24,267 nucleotides of DNA from a virus, in the IMG/VR virus record IMGVR_UViG_3300008459_000385, positions 1 to 24,267 of that record; one strand, written 5' to 3'. A program made the translations under genes and the position numbers. A model generated the notes under the pieces. The model was not told the DNA's origin and did no database searches. It saw nothing but the letters and a program-made list of their open reading frames with translations. This document shows, one piece after another, positions 16,690 to 23,224 of the stretch; within the stretch, counting starts at the first letter, position 1, and every line of letters starts with the position of its first letter.

Positions 16690-17625
16690 ATGATCAATGC
16701 AGCCTTACTACATACGGTAAATAGTGTATTAGGAAAAGGAAAAGAAACAAGTAGTAATAACTACGCTTATAAATGTCCTTTCTGTAATCACCATAAACCA
16801 AAACTAGAAGTAAACATGGTTCCTAACCTAAAAGGAGAAAATCCATGGCATTGCTGGGTATGTAACGCTAAAGGTAAAACATTAGTAGGTTTATTTAAGA
16901 AAATAAAGACAACTTCTGACAAAATATCCGAGTTAAGATCGATACTTGGTTTCACTACAAAGGAAGAAGTGGTTCATGACAAAACAAAAGTTGAATTACC
17001 TAAAGAATACAAACCACTTACTAACCTCGCGCGCACAGATATCGCCGCTAAACACGCTTTAATGTATTTAAAAAAACGAGGCATCAATAAGGCGGATATA
17101 TTGAAGTATAATATAGGTTATTGTGAAGAAGGCAGGTATAGCAACAGAATTATTGTACCATCATATGATGCTAACGGCGAATTAAATTACTTTATTGCTC
17201 GAGATATCAATCCAGACTCTAAAAAGAAATATGACGCGCCTAAATGTAACAAAAATGAATTAATAGGACTAGAATATTTCATAAATTGGGATGTTCCCGT
17301 TATATTATGTGAAGGAATATTTGATGCTATCGCAATTAAACGTAACGCAATACCCTTATTAGGTAAATCAATACCAAAAGCACTAATGTTAAAATTAGTA
17401 CAACCAAGTGTTAAAACAGTATACGTATCTTTAGACAGGGACGCCTTAAAAGATGCTTTATCATACGCAGAACAACTTCTCAATTTAGGTAAAGACGTTT
17501 ATTTAATTGACTTACAAGATAAAGACCCATCAGATATGGGTTTCGAAAAATTCACCAAATTAGTTCACGAAGCTGAGCAATTAACGCTCGGGCAACTAAT
17601 TTATAAAAAACTAGAATTAGCATGA
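16690..17625 (+). CDS. DNA primase (zinc-ribbon plus TOPRIM, T4 gp61-like)
   Basis: 311 residues, similar in length to T4 gp61 (342). The N-terminal zinc-binding domain uses C29 and C32 (KCPFCNHH) and C55 and C58 (WHCWVCNA). A linker leads into the RNA-polymerase core (RIIVPSYDANGELNYFIARD). The TOPRIM fold follows: E208 in VILCEGIFDAIA, then D249 and D251 in VSLDRDALKDA, with DLQDKDPSDMG after that as the usual third acidic cluster. The enzyme would make RNA primers for lagging-strand synthesis with a phage helicase that is not in this window. Its stop overlaps the start of the next gene (ATGA), linking it with a nuclease. Confidence 0.9.
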   Translation: MINAALLHTVNSVLGKGKETSSNNYAYKCPFCNHHKPKLEVNMVPNLKGENPWHCWVCNAKGKTLVGLFKKIKTTSDKISELRSILGFTTKEEVVHDKTKVELPKEYKPLTNLARTDIAAKHALMYLKKRGINKADILKYNIGYCEEGRYSNRIIVPSYDANGELNYFIARDINPDSKKKYDAPKCNKNELIGLEYFINWDVPVILCEGIFDAIAIKRNAIPLLGKSIPKALMLKLVQPSVKTVYVSLDRDALKDALSYAEQLLNLGKDVYLIDLQDKDPSDMGFEKFTKLVHEAEQLTLGQLIYKKLELA

Positions 17626-18404
17626 TAGAAAGAAATGCCAACATAATCAAAGATCCCAAAATCAAACGTATCGTAGATTACAATGAAGGGGACAAACAAG
17701 TGAATGTACTAGATAGTAGATTCTACCGTCGTGGAGAAGAATACTATCCCTCAGTAACTTCCGTATTAAATTATTTTCCTAAGAATCAATTTTTCCATTC
17801 ATGGTTAAAAGACGTAGGACATAACAGTGATATTATTGCTAATAAAGCTGCTTTCGAAGGTACTCAAGTACACAACGCTATTGATAGATTTTTAGCGGGA
17901 GAAGAAATTAATTGGTTAGACCAATATGGAAAAGCTGAGTATAGCTTAGATGTATGGAAACTAATCCTTAAATTTGCCGACTTTTGGAACACACAAAAAC
18001 CAGAATTAATAGTAAGTGAGTATCATGTATTCTCTGATGAGTACAAATACGCAGGTACAGCCGATTTAATTGTAAAAATGAATGAAAAGATTTGGTTATT
18101 AGATATTAAAACATCAAATTCACTTCATACATCATATGACTTACAATTAGCCGCATATGCTAAAGCATGGAATGAAACTCATGATACACCAATTGAAGAA
18201 ACAGGTATTATTTGGTTAAAAGCCAATACAAGAGGTGAAGGTAAAGGAGATAAAATACAAGGTAAAGGATGGGAATTAAAACACATCAGTAATATTGATA
18301 TCAACTTTAAGTATTTTACAAACATATACGACATATATAGACTTGAAAATCCAAATATGAGACCTATGACGGAATCATTACCTACATCTATTAAATTAGC
18401 GTAG
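17622..18404 (+). CDS. PD-(D/E)XK nuclease, RecB/Cas4-like exonuclease family
   Basis: 260 residues. Core motifs appear in order: YYPSVTSVLNYFP (residues 41-53) and EGTQVHNAID with H84; E133 in SEYHVF; GTADLIV with D148; the D161-I-K163 catalytic pair in LLDIKTSN; and the QLAAY helix (residues 175-179) typical of RecB/Cas4-type enzymes. No cysteine cluster for an iron-sulfur site is present, so it is closer to RecB-like or viral exonucleases than to canonical Cas4. The start overlaps the primase stop, and the gene ends at a TAG just upstream of a hairpin terminator. A role in phage recombination or DNA-end processing is likely. Confidence 0.85.
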   Translation: MIERNANIIKDPKIKRIVDYNEGDKQVNVLDSRFYRRGEEYYPSVTSVLNYFPKNQFFHSWLKDVGHNSDIIANKAAFEGTQVHNAIDRFLAGEEINWLDQYGKAEYSLDVWKLILKFADFWNTQKPELIVSEYHVFSDEYKYAGTADLIVKMNEKIWLLDIKTSNSLHTSYDLQLAAYAKAWNETHDTPIEETGIIWLKANTRGEGKGDKIQGKGWELKHISNIDINFKYFTNIYDIYRLENPNMRPMTESLPTSIKLA

Positions 18405-18425
18405 AATATAAATTTATACTATATA

Positions 18426-18462
18426 GAGGCGGTTCGGTTAATTCCGAACCGCTTCCTTTATT
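18426..18462 (+). terminator. Rho-independent-type terminator
   Basis: Inverted repeat GCGGTTCGG (18429-18437) and CCGAACCGC (18444-18452) with a 6-nt TTAATT loop. The stem extends to 12 bp when the G-T pair 18428/18453 and the A-T and G-C pairs at 18427/18454 and 18426/18455 are included. A T-rich stretch (ttccttta) follows. It closes the replication-nuclease transcription unit; a 12-nt A/T palindrome (18407-18418) lies between the stop codon and the hairpin. Confidence 0.8.
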
Positions 18463-18468
18463 GACCGC
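18460..18468 (+). repeat. ATTGACCGC repeat, copy 1 of 3
   Basis: Nonamer ATTGACCGC, also at 18543-18551 and 18708-18716. Copies 1 and 2 share the longer 13-mer TTTATTGACCGCG (18457-18469 and 18540-18552). Confidence 0.7.
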
Positions 18469-18503
18469 GACTCCTATGCTAAATTTATTATATAATAAGA
18501 AAT
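18461..18503 (+). promoter_or_regulatory. Duplicated promoter-like element, copy 1
   Basis: TTGACCGC at 18461-18468 and a 25-bp A/T-rich block at 18479-18503 containing TATAAT. The block is repeated exactly at 18727-18751, and the TTGACC-to-block distance is 18 nt in both places. The TTGACC/TATAAT pair is 24 nt apart, so it is not a textbook sigma70 promoter; TATTAT with a 19-nt spacer is the nearest alternative. Sits just after the terminator, 8 nt before the ATG at 18511. Confidence 0.6.
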
Positions 18504-18510
18504 GAAAGAT

Positions 18511-18702
18511 ATGAACACACAACAATTAATGGAAAAAGTTTTATTGACCGCGGAAGAGCGTGATAGTGTAAATTCAATTAATCCGGAATGGGTTAAGAAG
18601 TTCTTATTTCATAATACGTGGAATAACACGTATTTAAATTTAGACGTATATAGTGAGGTTGACCACGAAAAACGTCAATTTGAAATGGAACGCGGTTATT
18701 AA
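18511..18702 (+). CDS. Small protein of unknown function
   Basis: 63 residues if started at 18511 (MNTQQLMEKVLL); an upstream in-frame ATG at 18502 would add three residues. I prefer 18511 because the 25-bp leader block ends at 18503 and the ATG is 8 nt further on, exactly the arrangement at the next gene (block end 18751, ATG 18759). The protein is acidic and helical at its N-terminus, with an aromatic-rich middle (WVKKFLFHNTWNNTYLNLDVY). No known family. It contains a third copy of the ATTGACCGC sequence in its coding region (18543-18551). It starts the small-gene island and may be an early host-takeover protein by position. Confidence 0.6.
   Translation: MNTQQLMEKVLLTAEERDSVNSINPEWVKKFLFHNTWNNTYLNLDVYSEVDHEKRQFEMERGY
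18543..18551 (+). repeat. ATTGACCGC repeat, copy 2 of 3
   Basis: ATTGACCGC inside the coding region of the 18511 gene, 83 nt downstream of copy 1, without the A/T-rich block that follows the other two copies. Confidence 0.7.
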
Positions 18703-18707
18703 GATTG

Positions 18708-18716
18708 ATTGACCGC
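18708..18716 (+). repeat. ATTGACCGC repeat, copy 3 of 3
   Basis: ATTGACCGC in the gap before the 18759 gene, 165 nt downstream of copy 2; part of the second promoter-like element. Confidence 0.7.
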
Positions 18717-18751
18717 AATTAGTTCACTAAATTTATTATATAATAAGAAAT
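18709..18751 (+). promoter_or_regulatory. Duplicated promoter-like element, copy 2
   Basis: TTGACCGC at 18709-18716 followed, at the same spacing as copy 1, by the identical 25-bp block at 18727-18751, then 7 nt and ATG at 18759. It makes the small genes look individually promoted. Confidence 0.6.
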
Positions 18752-18758
18752 AAAAGTT

Positions 18759-18950
18759 ATGGTAAACGAACAATTAGTACAAGACGCAGTTAATTTATTT
18801 GTTGAAACAAGATCATTAGAGAGTATGGATGCTGAACATCCGATGTTTGAGGAATTGTATCAAAAAGAATGTCAATTGTATGTGCTATTTGGTAGTATGT
18901 CTGATGACGATATGAATGAATATAGAATTGTAGTTAAATATATTAAATAA
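18759..18950 (+). CDS. Small acidic protein of unknown function
   Basis: 63 residues, strongly acidic and predicted all-helical (VNEQLVQDAVNLFVET; HPMFEELYQKECQLYVLFGSMSDDDMNEY). There is one cysteine (C38) and no recognised motif. It has its own copy of the duplicated promoter-like leader and the 'aaaagtt' start context shared with the next gene. Size, charge and position suggest an early phage regulatory or inhibitory protein, but no function is visible. Confidence 0.6.
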   Translation: MVNEQLVQDAVNLFVETRSLESMDAEHPMFEELYQKECQLYVLFGSMSDDDMNEYRIVVKYIK

Positions 18951-18955
18951 AAGTT

Positions 18956-19216
18956 ATGAATAAATCTGAAATTAGAAAAGCCGTTAATAAGGCTGTGTTT
19001 GAATTTGCTGAATCTTTAGGTTATATGGTTGATGACCACGGTGAAGGTGGTAGAGTAACATTTGTTAAACATGACGCGAAAACTATAGATGATTCTATTG
19101 AATATAGTCGCTCACAACAATCAACTTGTACATTAAATTGGGCAAGTAAAGCTACAAAAGCTGATGAAACTAAAATTGAGAAATTTATTGACCATATTGT
19201 AAAAATTATTAAATAA
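18956..19216 (+). CDS. Small protein of unknown function
   Basis: 86 residues. The N-terminal helix (MNKSEIRKAVNKAVFEFAESLGY) is followed by a short beta hairpin (RVTFVKHD) and a C-terminal helix ending KIEKFIDHIVKIIK. One cysteine lies in the middle (STCTLNWASK). No family recognised. It starts 5 nt after the upstream stop with the repeated context taaaagttATG, so it is probably read from the same transcript as the preceding small gene. Confidence 0.6.
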   Translation: MNKSEIRKAVNKAVFEFAESLGYMVDDHGEGGRVTFVKHDAKTIDDSIEYSRSQQSTCTLNWASKATKADETKIEKFIDHIVKIIK

Positions 19217-19221
19217 GAGTT

Positions 19222-19704
19222 ATGAAAGTAATCGATGTAGAAGCACCTATCTACCCACGTAAAGCATATGTGGTAGAAGCTCATGAACAAGAATACCTAA
19301 ATTTTACTAAAGGTATTGAAGTATTACCTGCTCAGTATTATGAAAATGATAATGGTAATAAGTTCTACTTCAAAAAATATCACCCAGACGGGACTCCAGG
19401 TTGGAAAGGTGGTGGTTATGAATGTACTGATACTACAGGTGCTAGTAGAGCATTTTTTGCTGATTCATTAATTATACACCCTAGATATTTTAAACGTAAG
19501 GCGAAAGCTGAAAAAATACGTACAAGTACTGGTACAGGTAAACGTGGTCGTCCAAAAATGGATCCATCACTTAAAAAGGAAGTTATAGCATATGTTAAAA
19601 CAGGTGGTAAAAGAGGTCGTCCAAAAATGGACCCAACATTAAAGAAATCAATTGTTTACGTTAAAACAGGCGGAAAACGCGGACGCCCAAGGAAAGATAG
19701 TTAA
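19222..19704 (+). CDS. AT-hook DNA-binding protein
   Basis: 160 residues. Residues 1-95 form a compact alpha/beta domain of unknown family (MKVIDVEAPIYPRKAYVVEA; FYFKKYHPDGTPGWKGGGYE; SRAFFADSLIIHPRYFKRK). Residues 105-160 carry three AT-hook motifs with the GRP core at 109-111, 132-134 and 154-156, each in a GKRGRP context and separated by 22-23 residues. AT-hooks bind the minor groove of A/T-rich DNA, which fits an AT-rich genome. It starts 5 nt after the preceding gene in the same 'gttATG' context. Likely roles are nucleoid binding, transcription control or DNA packaging; which one is not shown. Confidence 0.75.
   Translation: MKVIDVEAPIYPRKAYVVEAHEQEYLNFTKGIEVLPAQYYENDNGNKFYFKKYHPDGTPGWKGGGYECTDTTGASRAFFADSLIIHPRYFKRKAKAEKIRTSTGTGKRGRPKMDPSLKKEVIAYVKTGGKRGRPKMDPTLKKSIVYVKTGGKRGRPRKDS
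19540..19701 (+). repeat. AT-hook coding repeat (3 units)
   Basis: Three tandem degenerate units of about 66-69 nt encoding GKRGRP-x-x-D with the linker Y-V-K-T-G-G. Synonymous differences between units (cgtggtcgt, agaggtcgt, cgcggacgc) show divergence after duplication under coding constraint. Confidence 0.8.
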
Positions 19705-19711
19705 TATTTAT
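19704..19711 (+). promoter_or_regulatory. TATTTATC motif upstream of 19719 gene
   Basis: TATTTATC, a one-base variant of TATTTATA, beginning at the last base of the stop codon of the previous gene and ending 7 nt before ATG at 19719. Confidence 0.3.
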
Positions 19712-19718
19712 CGGTAAC

Positions 19719-20468
19719 ATGAGAATTAGAATAAAAGAAACTAGTAATACACCACAAGCGATATTTTTAGCAGGCCCAGCGGGTGCTGGTAAATCGTTTA
19801 TAGCTAAATCATTACCATTATCTAAATTTCAGGTCATAAATGTCGACGACACTTATGAAGAATTGTTAAAAGCATCAGGAATGGGCATGAAACAAAAGGA
19901 TTTTAATCCTGATGAATTGTCACAAGCCGCTAAGTTAATGGGACAGGCGCAAAAAGCTACCAAAGAAAAATACGCTAAAGCACTTGAAAATTTAAACGAC
20001 ATTATTATTGATGGAACAGGTGCAGCTTCTAAACCATTACTCAAGAAAAAGGCAGAATTAGAGGCTTTAGGCTATGAAACAATGATGGTAATGATATGGG
20101 TTTCACCTGTAACGTCACTTGAACGTAACGCTAATAGAGACCGCTCATTAATGCCAGGTATTGTTTTAAGAACATGGAGAGACATTAATTACAATGACGA
20201 AATATACGCTAAAGCATTTGGTGATAATTTAGTTATTATAAATAACGATCCAAAAGACGCTGATAAAAGCTTTGATCCTCAAGAAATAAAGCGTAGATTT
20301 TTTGACACATCTAAGGCTAAAGGTAAACCAAAAACACCTGAAGAAATAGAAAAAACAAAAGCAGATGTTGCTCAATTAAATAAAGATATTGAGTTAGCAC
20401 TTCAACAACAACCAAAATTCACACCAGCCACAACAGCTGTTGCTAAAATAAAGGCATTCATTAAATGA
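19719..20468 (+). CDS. P-loop kinase (zeta-toxin/AAA_33-like)
   Basis: 249 residues. The Walker A motif is GPAGAGKS at residues 19-26 in IFLAGPAGAGKSFIAKSL. VINVDDTYEELL (39-50) is the substrate-side acidic element seen in zeta-toxin and polynucleotide-kinase-like folds, and IIIDGTGAASKPLLKKK is the 'DGTG' loop of the same group. The lid contains ERNANRDRSLMPGIVLRTW. The C-terminal 50 residues are Lys/Gln-rich and probably disordered. The leader MRIRIKE is almost the same as that of the gene at 23800. The last codon overlaps the next start (ATGA). The substrate (nucleoside, nucleotide sugar, polynucleotide or protein) cannot be decided from sequence. Confidence 0.8.
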   Translation: MRIRIKETSNTPQAIFLAGPAGAGKSFIAKSLPLSKFQVINVDDTYEELLKASGMGMKQKDFNPDELSQAAKLMGQAQKATKEKYAKALENLNDIIIDGTGAASKPLLKKKAELEALGYETMMVMIWVSPVTSLERNANRDRSLMPGIVLRTWRDINYNDEIYAKAFGDNLVIINNDPKDADKSFDPQEIKRRFFDTSKAKGKPKTPEEIEKTKADVAQLNKDIELALQQQPKFTPATTAVAKIKAFIK

Positions 20469-22273
20469 TAGATTTAAATACAATATTAAACGAGTTAACT
20501 GAGGATGATGATAAAAAATCAACCTCAACTATTTGTTTCTACCCAGGTGGATTTAAACCACCACACGAAGGACATTACGAAGTACTTAAAGATTTAGCTG
20601 CTCGTCCTTATATTACTAAAGTAATAGTATTAATTGGACATAAAACTCGTGATGGTATAACTAAAGAAATGAGTAAACGTATCTGGGATTTATACCTAGC
20701 TGCTGCTCCAATGGCTAAAGTAGAAGTTAAATTATCTGATAATCCTGCTCCTATTAAAGATATTTTCTCTACAATGGATAATAATTTAGAATTACAAGCA
20801 TATGTTGCTGGTACACCTGAAGATGGAGAGGATCAATCTTATTTTCAAGGCTTAACTAAAGCATTTGGTACTAGAATAAAACCATTATCAATTGAAGAAA
20901 AAGTAGTTACTCAAGGCAAAAGATTATCTGGAACTGATGTTCGTAATTTAATTACTCAACTTAAAAAATCAGTACTTGCATTACGTTCTGTATCTGATAA
21001 AAATTCAACTGAATATTCTAAGGCGAGAAACGCTTATTTGAACACATTAGAAACACTTAAAGGATGTTTTCCTGAAGTAATAGTTCAAAAGGGACAATTT
21101 GATGATATTTTAAAAATATTAGGTATTCCTGTTTTAAATATAGATCAACTTCAAGAAAATCAAGAAGATGGTAACTTAATTATACGTGTACCTTATAAAT
21201 TAACAACTAAAATTGAGAATTTTTTAGATACAATGTTAATACCGTTTGAGTATTCTCAACAATCATTTGGTGGTCAAGAACGTCGTATGTTACTTCCTAA
21301 TTTAAGTGACAATAATGAACAACGTGAAAAAGTATTACAATATCTTTCAAAAAATAACATACCAGTTAATGTAGAAGAAGATATGTTCACTGTTAAATGG
21401 TGGAAAAAAAGTTTAGATGAAACATTAGCTGAACCTCAAGACACAACAGACAATATTATAGCAGATTTTATTGAATTTGCATCTCAAGCACTTGATTTAC
21501 AACAAGTACCTAAAATTACTTTTACTGATGATGAGAATGTAGCTAAACAAATGCATTCATTAGGCGCATACCAACCATCAACTGATAAATTATTAGTAGT
21601 AAAAGGACCAAGATTAACAGCAGACATATTACGTACATTAGCTCATGAGTTAGTACACCGTAAACAAGCTGAAATAAGACCATTAAGCGCTGAAGACGGT
21701 AAAACAGGATCAGAAATAGAAAATGAAGCTAATGCCGCGGCAGGAGTTTTATTAAGACAATTTGGTCAATATAGACCTGAAATATTTGAAGAAGGAACTG
21801 AAGAAAAATCACATAAAATATATTGTGATATGGATGGTGTGTTAGTTGACTTTGAAAAAGGATATGAAGACTTAACAGGACAAAATATTAGAGGACAACA
21901 CGTTTCAGGTGGTCCTAATTTTTGGGATCCAATCACTAAAGCAGGTGCTCAATTCTGGATTAAATTACCTTGGATGGCTGATGGAAAACAATTATGGGAA
22001 TATATCAAACAATATACTCCTGTATTATTATCAGCACCATCAAGAGAAGAGTCATCAAAAATAGGTAAGTATGTTTGGGTAAAAAGAGAAATGCCTGGTA
22101 CTAAATTAATTTTACGCTCAGCTGAACGTAAACAAGAATTTGCAACACCACAATCAATACTAATAGACGATAGAAAAGATAATATTGATAGATGGAAAGA
22201 AGCAGGTGGTATAGGAATTTACCATACATCATCCGCTGACACAATCCAGCAGTTAAAAAAATTAGGGTTATAA
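20465..22273 (+). CDS. Three-domain fusion: NMNAT-like nucleotidyltransferase, HExxH zincin, HAD phosphatase
   Basis: 602 residues. Domain 1 (about 20-165) is a HxGH-family nucleotidyltransferase: FYPGGFKPPHEGHYEVL with HEGH at 34-37 and the second signature SGTDVR at 155-160, matching NMN/nicotinate-mononucleotide adenylyltransferase-type enzymes. A mixed alpha/beta segment (185-320) of unknown family follows. Domain 2 (about 330-430) is a zincin: HELVH at 394-398 with likely third ligands in EIENEAN (417-423). Domain 3 (about 450-602) is a HAD phosphatase of the 5'(3')-nucleotidase type: D455-x-D457 in CDMDGVLVDF and LIDDRKDNI at 566-574. It is one uninterrupted frame overlapping the kinase gene. 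How the activities cooperate is unknown. Confidence 0.85.
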   Translation: MIDLNTILNELTEDDDKKSTSTICFYPGGFKPPHEGHYEVLKDLAARPYITKVIVLIGHKTRDGITKEMSKRIWDLYLAAAPMAKVEVKLSDNPAPIKDIFSTMDNNLELQAYVAGTPEDGEDQSYFQGLTKAFGTRIKPLSIEEKVVTQGKRLSGTDVRNLITQLKKSVLALRSVSDKNSTEYSKARNAYLNTLETLKGCFPEVIVQKGQFDDILKILGIPVLNIDQLQENQEDGNLIIRVPYKLTTKIENFLDTMLIPFEYSQQSFGGQERRMLLPNLSDNNEQREKVLQYLSKNNIPVNVEEDMFTVKWWKKSLDETLAEPQDTTDNIIADFIEFASQALDLQQVPKITFTDDENVAKQMHSLGAYQPSTDKLLVVKGPRLTADILRTLAHELVHRKQAEIRPLSAEDGKTGSEIENEANAAAGVLLRQFGQYRPEIFEEGTEEKSHKIYCDMDGVLVDFEKGYEDLTGQNIRGQHVSGGPNFWDPITKAGAQFWIKLPWMADGKQLWEYIKQYTPVLLSAPSREESSKIGKYVWVKREMPGTKLILRSAERKQEFATPQSILIDDRKDNIDRWKEAGGIGIYHTSSADTIQQLKKLGL

Positions 22274-22287
22274 AATAAAATATTGTT

Positions 22288-22863
22288 ATGAGCGAATCAA
22301 ATTTAAAAAAAGAATTCTCTAAACGTGATGTTCAGAGAATGCGAAATATTATCACTAAAAACTCAGGCGCCGCTACAGGTACTCAAGTAGGTTATAGTAA
22401 ACAACACCAAGACTACCAAGAAGGAGATATTTGGGAAGAAAATGGTAAACAATGGACCATCAAAAACGGTATTAAACAAACAGTAACTAAGTTTGATAAA
22501 CTTAAGAAAATGTTTATTATGCCTATTGCATGTCCTAAGTGTAGTCAAGCAATGGTTGTAAATGATTTAAATAAAAAGATGTGGAATATACATCAAATGT
22601 GTTTTGATTGTGTTATTAAAATGGAGGCACAACTTAAAGTTGAAGGCAAGTATGAAGAATACGAGCGTAGTATGTTAAATCAAAATAAAAATGCTATGGT
22701 TGATGATTTTGAAAAAGCTATAGAAGATTTTTATAGCAGTCGCGCAGAATCATATGTAACTGAACAAGGTGATGTTGAAACATGGGGAGGTGGTAAAGTT
22801 AATGAAGAAGAAATTAAAGAAGTTAAAGAATATCTTAAAAAATTACGCGAACACCAGATATAA
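22288..22863 (+). CDS. Zinc-ribbon phage protein of unknown function
   Basis: 191 residues. The N-terminal motif FSKRDVQRMRNIIT (10-23) and the segment EGDIWEENGKQWTIKNGIKQ (45-64) are a combination I recognise as recurring in phage proteins of unknown role. A four-Cys zinc site follows: C82 and C85 (ACPKCSQ), C105 and C108 (MCFDCVI), in a 26-residue knuckle. The C-terminal third is a charged helix ending LKKLREHQI. No catalytic residues are visible. The start lies 14 nt after the fusion gene in the context 'attgttATG'. A nucleic-acid or protein-docking role is inferred from the zinc ribbon. Confidence 0.65.
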   Translation: MSESNLKKEFSKRDVQRMRNIITKNSGAATGTQVGYSKQHQDYQEGDIWEENGKQWTIKNGIKQTVTKFDKLKKMFIMPIACPKCSQAMVVNDLNKKMWNIHQMCFDCVIKMEAQLKVEGKYEEYERSMLNQNKNAMVDDFEKAIEDFYSSRAESYVTEQGDVETWGGGKVNEEEIKEVKEYLKKLREHQI

Positions 22864-22866
22864 GGA

Positions 22867-22874
22867 TATTTATA
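22867..22874 (+). promoter_or_regulatory. TATTTATA motif upstream of 22878 gene
   Basis: Exact TATTTATA ending 3 nt before the ATG at 22878, in a 14-nt gap. Confidence 0.4.
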
Positions 22875-22877
22875 GCT

Positions 22878-23174
22878 ATGAATGATAATATTTACACAGT
22901 TTTAATGACAGCTATCACAGTATTAGGTAGTGCCGCTGCGTTTCGATTCTATGAAAAGAAAGCTATGCATAGAGAACGTGATGAAGATTTTATCCGCCAT
23001 GATTGCAAAGATCGTATCGCCAAATTAGAGGCGTTATTAGTAACATCTGCTAGAGAAAAAGATGAATTACGCACTATGGTACTTAGTCTAACTAAAGAAG
23101 TAGCTGCACTTACAGTTAAAGTCGAGTATTTAACAGCTGAAAATGCTAAACTCGAAAAGTCACTAAAGAAATAA
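22878..23174 (+). CDS. Membrane-anchored coiled-coil protein
   Basis: 98 residues. Residues 5-23 (IYTVLMTAITVLGSAAAF) form one N-terminal hydrophobic helix long enough to cross or anchor in a membrane, followed by a basic stretch (RFYEKKAMHRER) and a long coiled coil from about residue 45 to the end (LEALLVTSAREKDELRTM...LTAENAKLEKSLKK). Phages carry many proteins of this build; a spanin/Rz-like or holin-accessory function is possible but no lysis gene is adjacent (the GH19 gene is at 4492). It is preceded by TATTTATA. Confidence 0.7.
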   Translation: MNDNIYTVLMTAITVLGSAAAFRFYEKKAMHRERDEDFIRHDCKDRIAKLEALLVTSAREKDELRTMVLSLTKEVAALTVKVEYLTAENAKLEKSLKK

Positions 23175-23195
23175 TCAATTTACCGTCCATTAATA

Positions 23196-23203
23196 TATTT
23201 ATA
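23196..23203 (+). promoter_or_regulatory. TATTTATA motif plus small hairpin upstream of 23225 gene
   Basis: Exact TATTTATA, 21 nt before the ATG. It overlaps an A/T-rich inverted repeat (23199-23206 with 23215-23222, 8 bp, loop gataaaat) that ends 2 nt before the start codon and could affect initiation. Confidence 0.4.
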
Positions 23204-23224
23204 TAGGATAAAATCTATATAATT

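Noticed and set aside
18402-18404. Possible stop-codon recoding (single TAG; TGA used only twice)
   Set aside because: Stops fit gene ends in every case, no in-frame TAG or TGA interrupts a conserved domain, and the TAG is followed by a terminator.
17622-18404. Cas4 of a CRISPR adaptation module
   Set aside because: No four-cysteine iron-sulfur cluster and no cas1/cas2 nearby; fits a phage RecB-like nuclease better.
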